Counted from the first letter of the stretch, positions 23,948-35,335 are shown. The stretch: DNA of 64,000 nt from Tetradesmus obliquus (GCA_030272155.1 CP126194.1:310001-374000); one strand, 5' to 3'. Notes: generated by a model not told the origin, from the letters alone. Numbers and translations are program-made.

Positions 23948-26567
23948 ATGGCAAACAAACAGCAGCAGGAGGTCATAGGTGAGCAGACATGCCTGCATGT
24001 TGGCATCAACGTGTAATTTCACTACGTGCAGGACAGTTGAAGAGCTGCTGCAGGTGGTGCTGTAGCAGTTTACTGCTGCATGCTGCAACTGCTTGCCTGC
24101 TGCCCAGCCATGCGCTGGGACTGGACACCACAGCAGCCATTGTCCTGCAGTCATCACCAAGCACAAGCCTGTTATGCAATAGCATTAAATTCTTTTTGTG
24201 CCGTGTCAGCGAGCAGCTGACCAAATCCTGCAAGCCTGGCATGCAGCTCACCTCCACACAGTTGCACCGACAGCCCACACACACCTCCCACACACCCACT
24301 GCTGCATGCCGCTCCTCACGCTATCTTGCATCCCTCCTGTCGTGCTCCCCTGCTGCAACGCAGACACCATCTCCAAGGCGTGTGCCTATGGTGACTTTGA
24401 CAAGCTCAAGTCATTCCTGGAGGCAGACCCAGCCTGCGTGAACGCAGCAGACGAGCAGGGCTACTTCCCGCTGCAGTGGGCCGCGCTCAACAACCGCGTC
24501 GTAGAAACCAACTACCTGCTCGCGCAGGGCGCCGCAGTCAACGCAGCAGACGGCACCGGCCAGACCGCCCTGCACTGGGCCTCAGTGCGCGGCAGCTTAG
24601 CATGCATTGAGACGCTGCTGCGCGGCGGTGCAGACCCAGGCCTGCCTGACAACCGCGGCTACACGCCCTGCCATGTGGCCGCACAGTACGGCCAGACTGC
24701 TGTGCTGTACCACCTGGCGTTGAAGTGGGGCGTGGATTGCGACACAGCAGATCATGACGGCCGCACCGCGCTGCACTGGGCAGCATACAAGGGCTTTGCG
24801 GACAGTGTGCGGCTGCTGCTGGTGCTGGATGCACGCCACGCGCTGCCAGACAAGGAGGGCTGCACGCCGCTGCACTGGGCCGCCATCAAGGGCAACGGCG
24901 AGGCCTGCACCGTGCTGGTGCAGGGCGGCGTGCTGCCCAGCTTATCAGCCTGTGATGTGACCGGCTCCACGCCGCCGCAGCTGGCAGTTGAGAAAGGGCA
25001 TCGGTATCTTGGGATGCACCTGGCGGAGGTCAAGGCAAGGGCAGAAGACGCGTGGTTTGGCAAGCACGGCAGCCTCGCCTGGATGAACAAGACGCAGCTG
25101 TGCCCTGTTATCTGGGGCCTCATCCTAGGCCTGCTGCTGGTGTTTGTCACAAAGGTGATTGGGCCGGGGCCCGTGGCGCTGCCGCAGCAGCCCAGCGCAG
25201 CGGGCGCAGCGGCAGCAGCAGCAGCAGCAGCAGCGGCAGCAGGCGACGCAGCAGTCGCGCTGATTAACAGCACGGCTGCAGCAGCAGCTGCAGCAGCTGG
25301 CGCGGCGGTGCAGCTGTCTGCGGCAGCAGCGATGGTTGCCGGGCAGAAACCTGGTGTACACAGCAGCAGTAGCGGCGCCAGCAGCCATCGCAGGCCAGCA
25401 GTAGCAGCAGCTCACCCTCACTCAGCAGTACCAGGGGAAGGAGGCACACGTGCCATCACTACCGCACCTGGCACAGGCAGCAGCAGTCGTCAGTTAGGCA
25501 GTGCTGCTGGCGGCAGCAGCAGTAGCAGAAGCGGCAGCAGCCTGTTCCTGTTCAACGTTGCCGCCTGGTCGGTGGTTGTCGCAGCTGGTGTGGGGCTGTT
25601 TTTCCTGCACAAGACCACCACCAGCGACCCGGGCTTTGTGCCTACCGGGCGGGACGGCGGCAGGACTGGCGAGAAGCGACTCAAGGCAGCACATGCAGCT
25701 GCTGCTGCTGCAGCTGGCAGCAGCGGGCCGCACAGCCATGGCGCGGGCGGATTGAATGGCAGCGGCGGCAGCAGCGGGGCGGTGGCGGGGGGCGGTGGCG
25801 CAGGCGCAGGCGGCGGCGCAGCGGGCAAGGGGCCGCTGCTGCGCAGCGGCAGCGGGGGCAGCGGCTGCAGCGGCAGCCAGGCCAGCCTGCTGGACTGCCC
25901 CGCGCTGTGGTGTGGCAACTGGCAGCAGCTGTGTGTGACGTGCAAGATCGTGCGGCCGCTGCGCGCGAAGCACTGCTCGGTCACGGACCGCTGCGTGGAG
26001 GTGTTTGACCACTACTGCCCCTGGGTGGGCAACACCATCGGCAAGGGCAACAGGCACACCTTCCTGGTGTTCCTGTGGCTGGAGCTCTACGCGCTGGCAG
26101 CCAGCTGCGGTGTGGCTGTGAGCCAGCTGCGTGGTGCAGTGCTTGCAGGAGCCTGGGGCGAACGACTGGTGTGGGTGCTGGCGTTCCTAGTCGTCAGCGG
26201 CTTTGTGTCTATCAGCGTGGCAGTGCTGGCGATCGCGCAGGCGAGTCAGGTGGCGCGCAACGTGACCACGAACGAGCTGGCCAACTGGCACCGCTACAAG
26301 TACTTGCAGGACGGCGCGGGCGGCTTCAGCAACCCCTTCAACCGCGGCATTCGCACTAACTGCTGGGAGGCGTTCCACCCGGCTGCCACGCCTGTGGCTC
26401 CCATGATGCTGCCCCGCGAGGCTGATGCGCTTGGCGGGCTGGGTGGGCTGGCTCAGGGTGTGGCGGGGCAGCAGCAAGGCCAGGCTGACGAGCTGCTGCT
26501 GCCGCAGCAGGCGCAGGGCGGGCATGGGGCTGGGCACCGCTGCCATGGGCAGGAGTGCAGGCACTGA
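23948..26567 (+). CDS. Ankyrin-repeat DHHC-family palmitoyltransferase (Akr1/TIP1/ZDHHC17-like), 2 exons, 744 aa
   Basis: Protein S-acyltransferase expected in Golgi or endomembranes. Exon 1 is 23948-23978 (MANKQQQEVI), exon 2 is 24364-26567; the junction restores an Asp codon. Residues 11-240 hold about six ankyrin repeats (GQTALHWASVRGS, GRTALHWAAYKGF, GCTPLHWAAIKGN). One hydrophobic segment follows at about 255-276 and another near 402-428, separated by a long Ala/Ser/Gly linker. The zinc-binding CRD starts LCVTCKIVRPLRAKHCSVTD and the active site reads DHYCPWVGN (about 559), not DHHC. Two more membrane segments follow, then TTNE (about 644), the TTxE motif. DHYC is known from yeast Akr1 and is catalytically competent there. 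Only four membrane segments are evident against six in Akr1 and ZDHHC17. Confidence 0.9.
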
Positions 26568-29500
26568 GCAGCAGCAGCAGCAGCGGTGGGAGCACTGGGC
26601 ATGCAGGTGGCGGGTTGGGCTGCGGAGTAGGCAGAGATGTGTGCTGCTGCTGTGACGGTTTGCTGCGTAGTAGTGGCTTGCAGGAAGAACTGTGTTTGTG
26701 AATGCTGCGCATCGCCATATGCAGGTGGTGTGAGTTGCTTGCTGGCATCCGGTCTGCTACATTGCATGCTTGAGTGCATGGAGCATGTCCCCTAAGCCGT
26801 GCTCACAGCAGCTGCTTGCTGATGGTATGCTGATGGGCAGCAGTACACTGCGGCGCATGGCGGCGTACATGAGCTGTGCCAGCGGCTTGTTTAGGAGCAA
26901 GCACTGACAGCAGCCGCTACTGGCGGCGCCACTCAGTTTTGGAACGCGGGCTGACAGCATTGCTGGCAGGTGTATGGGATTTGTCTCTGGCTTCCATGAA
27001 TGAACACGTAACGCCATGTGATATCATCATGCACACTGCTGTTGAAAGGGCCGAGCGAGTGAAAGGGCCACAAGTGCGTGCCTGCTTGCTGCTAGTGCGC
27101 CTTTTGTGCTTTGGCATGTCAAAAAACCTGCTTCTCTGCAGCGTGCATACTACTAGCTAGCATGCCTATAATGGGCAGTTGCCAGGGGCAGGGCATGCAG
27201 CAGTGCGCGTGTTCACACACGGTATGTGTATCAGGGCATGCAGCTGTTGGGCAAGCACAGTGCAGGCAACTCTCGCCTGCTGTGCCCATTAGCGCTGTCT
27301 TGCCAGAGCTGCCGTGCTGTTGAGGTTTACCAGGCTCTGGTCTAGCACTGCACGGCTTTCAGTGTCAATGTAATTTCTTATGTGGCCCTCCCTCAGCGCA
27401 GCTTTGACTGCTTCAAACACGTCTGCTATACTATAGCTAGCTATGAGTACTAGTAGTCGCTGCTCTATCCTGCACCGCCGGTAACAGGAAGTGGCCGGAG
27501 AGCAATAGCTGCTCACTTTTGGATGGCCCGCCATGCACCGCGCGGTGGCACCTGCAATGGCCTCCAATGCAGTGGCGTGTTGCTGGCTTGACAATGCAAG
27601 CAGCACCTCTTCTCCTGCGCTCTAATGGTTCCTTGACTACGCTGCGGGTGGTGTGAGGCATTGCAGCAGCATGCAAGGAATTTCAACGGGTGCAGCCAGG
27701 CCGGCATGCAGCTACCACAGCGCTGTACCACTGCAAGCTAGTAATTGTAAGGTGTAAACTCTGCAGGCATGCAGCTCATCCGTATCCTGATAGAGACACA
27801 GTATAACATCTTGATGCTGTTCTCTTGACAGCTGACGTGCTAATACACATCATGCCAGGTTGCCTCAGAGTAGCACACGCTATTGAGTTTGTACCAGTGA
27901 AGAGACATCCAGAAAGGATATAAGCACAGAGTGTCCGAGTCTGTACTGATGAGCATGACGACACTGAGGCACCAGCCACATGCATGAGTGCTGCTGCTCA
28001 GCTGCTCAGCAGCAATGCTGCTCATAGACTCTGTCAGAGTCTGTCAGTCACCGACTGTCAGCGGCAGGAGAAGCAGTAGAAGTGGTTTGTTACACAGTGG
28101 TGCCGCTGGGCGCCTGCCTGAGCTCAATTAAGTAACACCAACGCTGGGCTGCAAACCACACCCCAAGCCCTCATAGCAGTTGGCGGTTGCTACCGCTCCA
28201 TCCATGCGGGCATGTAACTTGTGCATCCACAGGCGTGACCGTGCATTGCACAACACGGCATGCTGCCACTGGCAGCAAGACATGCGCAATACACACGACG
28301 AACCATAACCAACGCTGGGCTGCAAACCACACCCCAAGCCCTCATAGCAGTTGGCGGTTGCTACCGCTCCATCCATGCGGGCATGTAACTTGTGCATCCA
28401 CAGGCGTGACCGTGCATTGCACAACACGGCATGCTGCCACTGGCAGCAAGACATGCGCAATACACACGACGAACCATAACCAAGTTGCTAATAGCCAAAT
28501 CAAGGTAGTTGGCAGCTTGCTGCATGTGTAAATGTCATGACATGCAAGACTGCTTTGAGGCATCAACACCATACAGAACACTTTGTTTCTCTTCAACCCA
28601 AGTACAGCAGCTGTGCATCACATGCAGCACGTAGAGGACATGCAACGCTCTGGACACAATATGTGGGCTTTGCCAACATGCTGCTGTTGTCACGACTAGC
28701 AGTGCATGCAGCATGCCATGCAGGCAAATCGTGCACTCCATCATGCACTGCAGTGCACTCCATCATGCACGCTCACAAGCATGTGTGCTATCATTGCACA
28801 GCAAGCAGCACTGCTCATACATGCTTCTGTTGGTTTCAAGCATCATTCAGCGCAGTCCCTCCAAAACCTGCTCACCATAAACCAGGCAAACACTCCACGT
28901 AAGCAGCTAAAAGTTCAGTCGACATGCTGGACATGGCATGGCGTACGTATGTGCAACTGGCCTGTCTTGCAAACAAGCACAGAAAGCCATGCGACATTCC
29001 ACCAAGAAGCACCAGCAACTCCCTCCGCTGGCAAAACACCGCCAAGCAGCCCCACAAGAGGCTACGCGCTCAGCCGCGACTATCTGTCAAAACAATCACT
29101 GGCTGGTATCATAGGTGTTGAGACGCCCACGGATACACAGCAAGCCCGCGGCACCGCCCAGCATCAACAAAAGAACATTCACTATGTGCAGACAGTCAAA
29201 CCTACGAAGGGTTTGCAATGCCCATGCTGCTGCACACTGCTGCAGCAGCAAGAAGACCCAGACAGATGTGCCTGTTAGACCCAGGGCACGCATTGTACAG
29301 CGCTACTGCACCCCAATCAAAGAACCAGCCGCCAGCAGACCAGACCATGGACATGCAGTTGTGTGACACGTGGATGACCTTGACCTGCTGACAGGCTGAC
29401 AAAACAGGAGTGCGGCGCCGACACGTTGAGCTACAGGAGTGCATGCTAGCCAGCACTTAGCTGAAGAAGGAGTGCTGGGGCCTAATGCAACACACCTGGA

Positions 29501-30054
29501 AGTGTGAGCGAAATAAAACCATGAAATGAGTATTCACAGCTGCCAGACTCTTCGGAAGCGAAGATGCAACAGCGGGGTTGCATTTGGCTGCAGCTGCTGT
29601 GGATTGCTGTTCACTGCTGCAGGCTTGCAAACCACAATGCACAGTCAAAATGCACGAAAGCCTGTGCCACAGAAGCAACACAGTCAGCAGCAAACACAGC
29701 ACTGCACAGTGCACACAACGCAGGCCAAAGCACATGCTAATACCCGACGGCCTGCACATGCAGCGCAGCACTTCACAGGCCCAGGTGGAAAAGGCAAAAC
29801 TCAGTCAAGCGCTGTATTCCTGCTGCTGCACATTGCTGTGCATCTGCCAGCTCACTCCGCTGATTTATCGATACTGCTGCTGATCAAGCACATGGCCCAG
29901 CTGACAGGACAGCAATGCATTGCAAACTGAGGGCACACACACATGCCAGGCCAAGCTATCATGCAGCAGCTGTGCATGCTGAAAGCACTCAAAAACACTA
30001 TATGCCTGTGCAGACATGCAGAAGACAAGCCCAAAAACGTCAGCAAGGCATCTC
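26568..30054. other. Intergenic, no gene seen, one perfect tandem duplication
   Basis: About 3.5 kb between convergent genes. Only short open frames in incompatible phases; I can support no gene, tRNA or transposon end. The one clear structure is the 171-bp tandem repeat at 28137-28478. Confidence 0.5.
28137..28478. repeat. Perfect tandem duplication, 2 x 171 bp
   Basis: The unit beginning ACCAACGCTGGGCTGCAAAC occurs twice head to tail with a period of 171 bases and no mismatch I can find. 171 is divisible by three, which explains the doubled 57-residue open frame across it on either strand; that frame has no other sign of coding. Confidence 0.92.
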
Positions 30055-31320
30055 TCACTTAGCACCAGTAAAGTCGGAAGCGCGCACGCTGTTGCTAGTT
30101 GCCAGCTTGGAATACTGCAGGCCAGCCTTGGTTGCTGCTTTGGTGGATTTGGAGCTCAGAGCGGACTGGATTAAATCAGCAGTGGCCTGGATGGAGATGC
30201 TGTTGCGGTCGGCGCGGTCGGTCCTGTCAGTAAGCAGGTGGCGGGCGCCAGTGAAGTCGGAAGCGCGCACGCTGTTGCTGGTTGCCAGCTTGGAGTACTG
30301 CAGGCCAGCCTTGGTTGCTGCCTTGGTGGACTTGGAGCTCAGGGCGGACTGGATGAGGTCAGCAGTAGCCTGGATGGAGATACTGTTGCGATCGGCGCGG
30401 TCAGTCCTGTCAGTAAGCAGGTGGCGGGCGCCGTTGGCAGCATTGAAGTCGGAGTTCTTGGCTGAGCGCAGGGTGGTGGCCTTGGATGCCTTGGAGCCGA
30501 AAGCAGCAGCAAAGTAAGCCTTGCCGTTGGCAGCGGCGGCGGCGATGGCATCAGATGTGCCCAGGGAGGCATACATGTTGCGGGAGCCCTCAACTGCCCA
30601 AACACGCTGGGCGCCATTGGCGTTGTTGTTGCCGGATGCCTTCTGCAGCAGGTGGCGGGCGCCGTTTGCAGCATTGAAGTCGGAGTTCTTGGCTGAGCGC
30701 AGGGTGGTGGCCTTGGATGCCTTGGAGCCAAAAGCAGCAGCAAAGTAAGCCTTGCCGTTGGCAGCAGCGGCGGCAATGGCATCAGATGTGCCCAGGGAGG
30801 CGTACATGTTGCGTGAGCCCTCCACTGCCCACACCCTCTGCGCGCCGTTGGCGTTGTTGTTGCCGGATGCTCTTTGAAGCAGATGGCGGGCATCTGCAGG
30901 ACAGCAGCAACGCAGAAGAAGATATAAGCGTGATGTGCCAAGGCAGGATTGGCTGCTGCAGCCGGGGTCAAACACAGTGACACTGCAAGTGACGATCATT
31001 CCAAGCCTGGCAGTGAACAGAGACAGCATGCACGCTTCAAACACTCTGAATGTTCAGGGTATGTCGACATGGGAGAGTGTAGCGTATGGGAAGGCCGAGG
31101 CTGCTTCAATCCAGAGCGTAACCCGTAACCAGTGCCGTGAGTACCACCATGAACTGCATAGCTGCCCAGTAATAGTAGCTGGAATGAACCAGTATCAAAT
31201 GCATGCTTGTATGCAAACAAAACTTCCTGCTCTGCTTGGCTGGGGGTCGCAGCTGGTCCACTTGCCTGCAAAAGCCGAGCATGCCACCAAGGCCACGATC
31301 ATGACGGCAAAGCGGGCCAT
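30055..31320 (-). CDS. Secreted four-module RHLL repeat precursor, 2 exons, 297 aa
   Basis: Not a family I recognise. Exon 1 (31320-31266) is an 18-residue signal peptide, MARFAVMIVALVACSAFA. Exon 2 (30893-30055) continues DARHLL. They are joined by a GC-AG intron (donor CAG|GCAAGT). The mature part is two copies of a 77-residue module (QxASGNNNANGAQRVWAVEG..., ending SDFNAANGARHLL) and then two of a 61-residue module (TDRTDRADRNSISIQ..., ending SDFTGA). Each module is preceded by RHLL, and the last ends GAK at the stop. There are no cysteines after the signal peptide. RHLL fits the R-X-hydrophobic-L motif of site-1-type subtilases, so a processed polyprotein is my inference. The DNA copies are almost identical, indicating recent duplication. 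A TATA box lies upstream. Confidence 0.85.
30058..30430 (-). repeat. Tandem coding repeat B, 2 x about 183 bp
   Basis: Two consecutive units of 183 bases encode the 61-residue second module type. The final copy is truncated before RHLL and ends the protein with GAK. The protein copies are identical over their shared length, while the DNA differs at some third positions. Confidence 0.85.
30431..30892 (-). repeat. Tandem coding repeat A, 2 x 231 bp
   Basis: Two consecutive 231-base units inside the RHLL precursor gene, each encoding a 77-residue module. The copies differ at few positions, mostly silent, plus QR versus QK after RHLL. Confidence 0.85.
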
Positions 31321-33057
31321 CGCAGATTGGCTGTTTGCTTTGAAGGTAGCTCTTCTCGATGACGGCCTTATGTCTCGTGTGCAATGGAAAGCAGGGGTAA
31401 TGGCTGGCTGTGGAGGATCAAAGAACACTATAGCTTGTCACGGTAGAAGAGCAAAGCGTTGATACAGTGAGGGGTGCTTCAGCTAGTATATATATCCGAC
31501 GGTCAGAGTTGCCCGGGAGTTGAACAGTCGGTGGCACGCAGAGTGCTACACGTCGTAAAGCTACACCTCATGCGATGAAACAGCGTCGATGCCTTCGTTT
31601 GGCACGGACATGTCATCATCCAACTGTTCTTAATATTTGTTCCGGCGCTTGGCGACTAGACAGCGGTGTTCGAGCCCACGACGCACGGGTTGACGAAACG
31701 GTAACCACTATCGGCGATATCAGACACGGAATCGGATTGCTACCCAAACGCTACCTTAACTCTCACTGAGCAGACTATCGTCGTCCCAATAAGCAATAGT
31801 ATGTTTTGCGGTTGGGGTGCTTGTGTCTGCGATGCAGCCAGCTGGCTCGCTGATCTTCCTAAGGACAATAGGACGGGTGACTTTGTGTCTGCCGTGGATT
31901 TTGTGCAAACACCAACCTACAATACGCAAACAACACGTGTGCAACCTGAGTAAGGCAACATCTGGTGATTTGCTCAAGTGTCACTGCAGTGGTCAAAGAG
32001 TGGACCAAGAGGCCCCTCTCCAGCAGGCTGCCAACCCTGCTACCAGCCTGACACTGCTGGCGAGATGTTACCGTGTCACTGGTTGCCTGGTTGACAGCAA
32101 TCACACAACTTAAGGTTCATTTTCAAACTGTTATGGCTGTTACGATATAACAAGGATATGCTGTACAGTAATACTGTGCATGCTTTCGACATGCTCTCAG
32201 ACCCACTGCGCCCATGGTTGGCGCCAGGCCTGGGCCTAGGCCCACCTTCAGATACGGTGCACCACACACAGCAACTCAATAGCCTTTCACTATGTGCGCC
32301 CCTCAAGCAGCCCATGGCTGCTGCCCATCCCCGCGCCCTCAGGCTGGCAGCAGCTGGGAATGACATGCCGTGCAAACCTAGTGCTATGCCACTGCTGCTG
32401 CACCCAGTGACTGGCACAGCCACTTCAAGTCAGCGGGTGTGGCTACATCCACATCAGGAACAACACATTACCTTTATGAAGCAGATTCGCGCATGTTGAC
32501 GCGTAGCCAAGTCACATGCAGCCCAACATGTGGCCGCCACATTAATCCAAGCGGGGTTGAAACCACAGTGACTGCTGCAGCAGCTCCCTGACTTACTAGC
32601 AGCAGAAACCAATCAGTGCTTACTAGCAGCAGGAACCAACCACTGACTTACTAGCAGCAGGAAACAAGAACATCTGCTGCAGAACAGCACAGCAGCAGAG
32701 GAAGGCCCAACGCAGCGGCTGCCTGATCGCCGACATTGCATATGAGAATACCGCAACACCGTCGGTGCTTCACCAACCCCATCCTGCCTCCATTCCCAAA
32801 CAGGCAAAGTGCACATGCGCGCTCAGTGCTGATATTTCAAACTGGAATTAAAACCAGTGGTCAAGCCTCTGCTCAAGACTACCCCTGGCCTGGCATGCAT
32901 GCAGCCCAATCAACATGCATCAACAAATGCTGGCATTGAGCAAATGCTCGACATGCTGACGCTTGCGTGTTGCAAACTATCAGTCGCCTAGCAATGCCTG
33001 CCGTGCCAGGCAACATGCACCATCACAGGCGGTAGCAGCCGTCCCTGACTGCTGCCA
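31321..33057. other. Intergenic between RHLL precursor and SpoVS-like gene
   Basis: Apart from the TATA element this holds no gene I can support. Near 32590-32660 a short motif, CTTACTAGCAGCAG(A/G)AACCAA, recurs three times at about 30-base spacing. The GC content is lower than in the coding regions. Confidence 0.45.
31487..31495 (-). promoter_or_regulatory. TATA box of the RHLL precursor gene
   Basis: ATATATATA on the minus strand 167 bases upstream of the ATG. It is the clearest TATA element next to any gene start in the window and would give a 5' UTR of roughly 135 bases. A TATA promoter would suit a highly or inducibly expressed secreted protein; that part is inference. Confidence 0.5.
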
Positions 33058-34923
33058 TCAGCTCGACTGCTGCTGCTGCTGCTCCTCTGCAGGTGTGCGC
33101 CGGCCCCGCTGCCGCCAAAACTCTCTGCGCTTGCTGCTGCGCTGCGAGGGCGGCAGCAGCAGCACGCGCGGCGGGAAACTGCCAGCCTCGCACCGGAACA
33201 CAGCCAGCAGCAGGCCGGCCTCGCGGCTGGGCCGAAACGTGGTGCGCTGCTGCTGCTCGTTCCACAGCACCACAGCCGCAAGGTCCTGCCCGTGCCTCGC
33301 CTGCATCAGCGGCCGCGCGAGTGCCAGCGCTAGCACCGCAGTCTCTGTTGCAAACGGACCCATGGCTCGCAACACTGTCTGACCGCGTGCCGGCATGTTC
33401 TGCACCAGGCTGCGCGCAGCTGCAAGCTCGTTGCTGCTGCTGGTGATGTGCACCACCTTGGCATCAGCCCACGGCACCTCCTGCTGCTGCTGCTGCTCTT
33501 CCTGCTCGCCGCCAGCGCTTGCATCACCGCTGCTGCCGCTGCCGCTGCCCTCAGGCAGCGTCACCGCCTGGCGGCCAGCCACGCCAGGCTGCATCGGCAG
33601 CGTCCCGACACGCGTCACATCCAACGCATACAACTGGCTGCGCATCGGCGTGCGGCCGCCTCGCAGCGTGGGCTGCATCAGGATGTTGACAGGCTCGCCA
33701 CCATTGCCCTCCCCCAGCATACGTCGCGCTGTGGCCAGCGCCTTGATTGCCACGCCCAGGGGGTGCGGCCCTACTGCAAACAGCAGCTGGTGCTGGTGCA
33801 GCGCGAATGCGGCGCTGATGCTGCCCGCCAGGCGGCGCGTGAGCGTGTCGGCTGCCACAAAGGACACCGGGGAGGTGAGGTAGGCGCGGCCATGCACAAT
33901 AGACGGTTCCAGCGGCGGAGCATGCAGCAGCTGCTGCTGCTGCTGCTGTGGCTGCTGTGGCTGCCCTATGTCACCTGTACCAGCGGCAGTTGATGCTTGC
34001 TGGCGCTCCTGCTGCTTCTGCTGCTGGGCAGCCTCCTGCATGGCAGCAGCAGGTGCAGCGGCTGCTGCAGAGCCTGCCTTGCCACGGGAGCGCCAGGTAA
34101 GCAGTCGCTGCTGTCTAGGCGGGCCCTGCTGCTGCTGTGCCTCCTGCGCAGCAGCAGCTGCAGCTGGGTCCAGTGCAGGCCGCTGCGGCTGCAACAGCTG
34201 CTGCCCAGCCCTGCCAAGGCCTCTGCTGCTGCTGCCGCCGCCGCCGCCGCTGCTGCTGCTACTGCTACCACCACCATTGGTGATGCCGTTGTTTCTCGAC
34301 ATTGTGCTCTCTGTGTGCTGCCGGTTAGCCTGAACGCCCTCGCTGCTTGTGACCTGTAGCTGCGCTGGCTGCCGCTGCATCGCTTGCTGCAACTTGGCAA
34401 GAGCAGCTGCAGCAGCCGCAGCACCTGTCAAGCCTGCAGATGCTGCATGCCGCTCTGCTTCTGCTGCTGTCGGTGTGTCAGTTGCACTGCCTGCCGTGCT
34501 TGATGAAGCAGAGTCTGCACTGCCTGCTGCCTCGATTGAGGCTGGGGAAGACTCTGCAGCACAACAGACTGACCTGGCAGGGCCTCGCTGCACATGCTGC
34601 CGCCGCTGCTGCTGCTGCTGCTGCAGCACAAGCAGCTGCTGTGTCAGCTCACTTCTGCTGCATGCGCCCTGCCAGTGTGACTGCTGGCCCAGCTGCTGCA
34701 GCTGCACATAGCCGGCATGGCTGACCCTGCTGCAGAGCGCTGCGGGTGCTGCTGCCAGTTGCGGCTGGTGATGCAGCAGCTGTGATGCAGCGGCAAGGGC
34801 AGGCACTAGGCCTGAAGAGCTGCACAGCAGCAACGGCAGCAGCAAGCGATGAAAGGTGTGATGGGTGGGTGCCGTCGCACAGCAATCCTTGACTGAAGAC
34901 AACCGCAGCGTGATGCGAGCCAT
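33058..34923 (-). CDS. Protein with two SpoVS/Alba-like domains, probably plastid-targeted, 621 aa
   Basis: A single uninterrupted exon. The N-terminal 120 residues are rich in Ser, Ala, Leu and His with few acidic residues, and run into SVCCAAES, which looks like a chloroplast transit peptide. A long Gln/Gly/Ser linker follows. Two related globular parts are visible. About residues 347-440 read AGSISAAF...LLFAVGPHPLGVAIKALATARRML. About residues 484-560 read VVHITSSSNELAAARSLVQN, then AMGPFATETAVLALALARPL. The pattern of a small strand, an AxSxNxxA-type helix, then a G-x-AVKA-A-AR helix is that of bacterial stage V sporulation protein S, an Alba-fold nucleic-acid-binding family. The C-terminus is basic (SSKRREFWRQRGRR). 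Assignment is by pattern only; an RNA or nucleoid role in the plastid is inference. Confidence 0.6.
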   Translation of the reverse strand: MARITLRLSSVKDCCATAPTHHTFHRLLLPLLLCSSSGLVPALAAASQLLHHQPQLAAAPAALCSRVSHAGYVQLQQLGQQSHWQGACSRSELTQQLLVLQQQQQQRRQHVQRGPARSVCCAAESSPASIEAAGSADSASSSTAGSATDTPTAAEAERHAASAGLTGAAAAAAALAKLQQAMQRQPAQLQVTSSEGVQANRQHTESTMSRNNGITNGGGSSSSSSGGGGGSSSRGLGRAGQQLLQPQRPALDPAAAAAAQEAQQQQGPPRQQRLLTWRSRGKAGSAAAAAPAAAMQEAAQQQKQQERQQASTAAGTGDIGQPQQPQQQQQQLLHAPPLEPSIVHGRAYLTSPVSFVAADTLTRRLAGSISAAFALHQHQLLFAVGPHPLGVAIKALATARRMLGEGNGGEPVNILMQPTLRGGRTPMRSQLYALDVTRVGTLPMQPGVAGRQAVTLPEGSGSGSSGDASAGGEQEEQQQQQEVPWADAKVVHITSSSNELAAARSLVQNMPARGQTVLRAMGPFATETAVLALALARPLMQARHGQDLAAVVLWNEQQQRTTFRPSREAGLLLAVFRCEAGSFPPRVLLLPPSQRSSKRREFWRQRGRRTPAEEQQQQQSS

Positions 34924-35335
34924 ATGTCATTGTACAAGGTGCTTGACAACGCTGTTGAAAGACAATACTGGCCATCCAGGCAGCTGCAAGGCAATACTAC
35001 TGTGGAGCAGTAGTGCAGTCAGCAGTGGTGGTGGCAGCAGCAGCAGCAACGACAGCAATGACACAAGCAGACGAGCACTCAGAAGTATCAACATCTCACC
35101 TCCACCCCAAACCTCCTCTGTTGACGTGGCCGAATACTTCCTGGCAGCGGCCGCGTGGACATGCAGCCGTGGATTGCATCGGAGCAGCTCGCCGCTGCTG
35201 TTCACAAGCGTACAGTGCTCCACTACGCGCCTTCACAGCCTACTGCGGTTTTATTGATCTGAAGGTAAAGTTTTCAAGACATCTGCCAACTTGTGAACCT
35301 CCACGTGGATGGTGTGCGATGTTTGTGTCAGGCTG
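34924..35335. other. Flank of the transposon insertion site
   Basis: About 400 bases between the SpoVS-like gene's ATG and the left target duplication. It should hold that gene's promoter. A short CAG run occurs near 35030. No other element is seen. Confidence 0.4.

Noticed and set aside
28128-28460. 110-residue repeated protein
   Set aside because: The repeat arises only because the 171-bp DNA duplication is a multiple of three; no splice sites, start context or homologous motif.
31640-31720. tRNA-like GTTCGAGCCC box
   Set aside because: The flanking bases do not form the T-stem and no acceptor or anticodon arm could be built.
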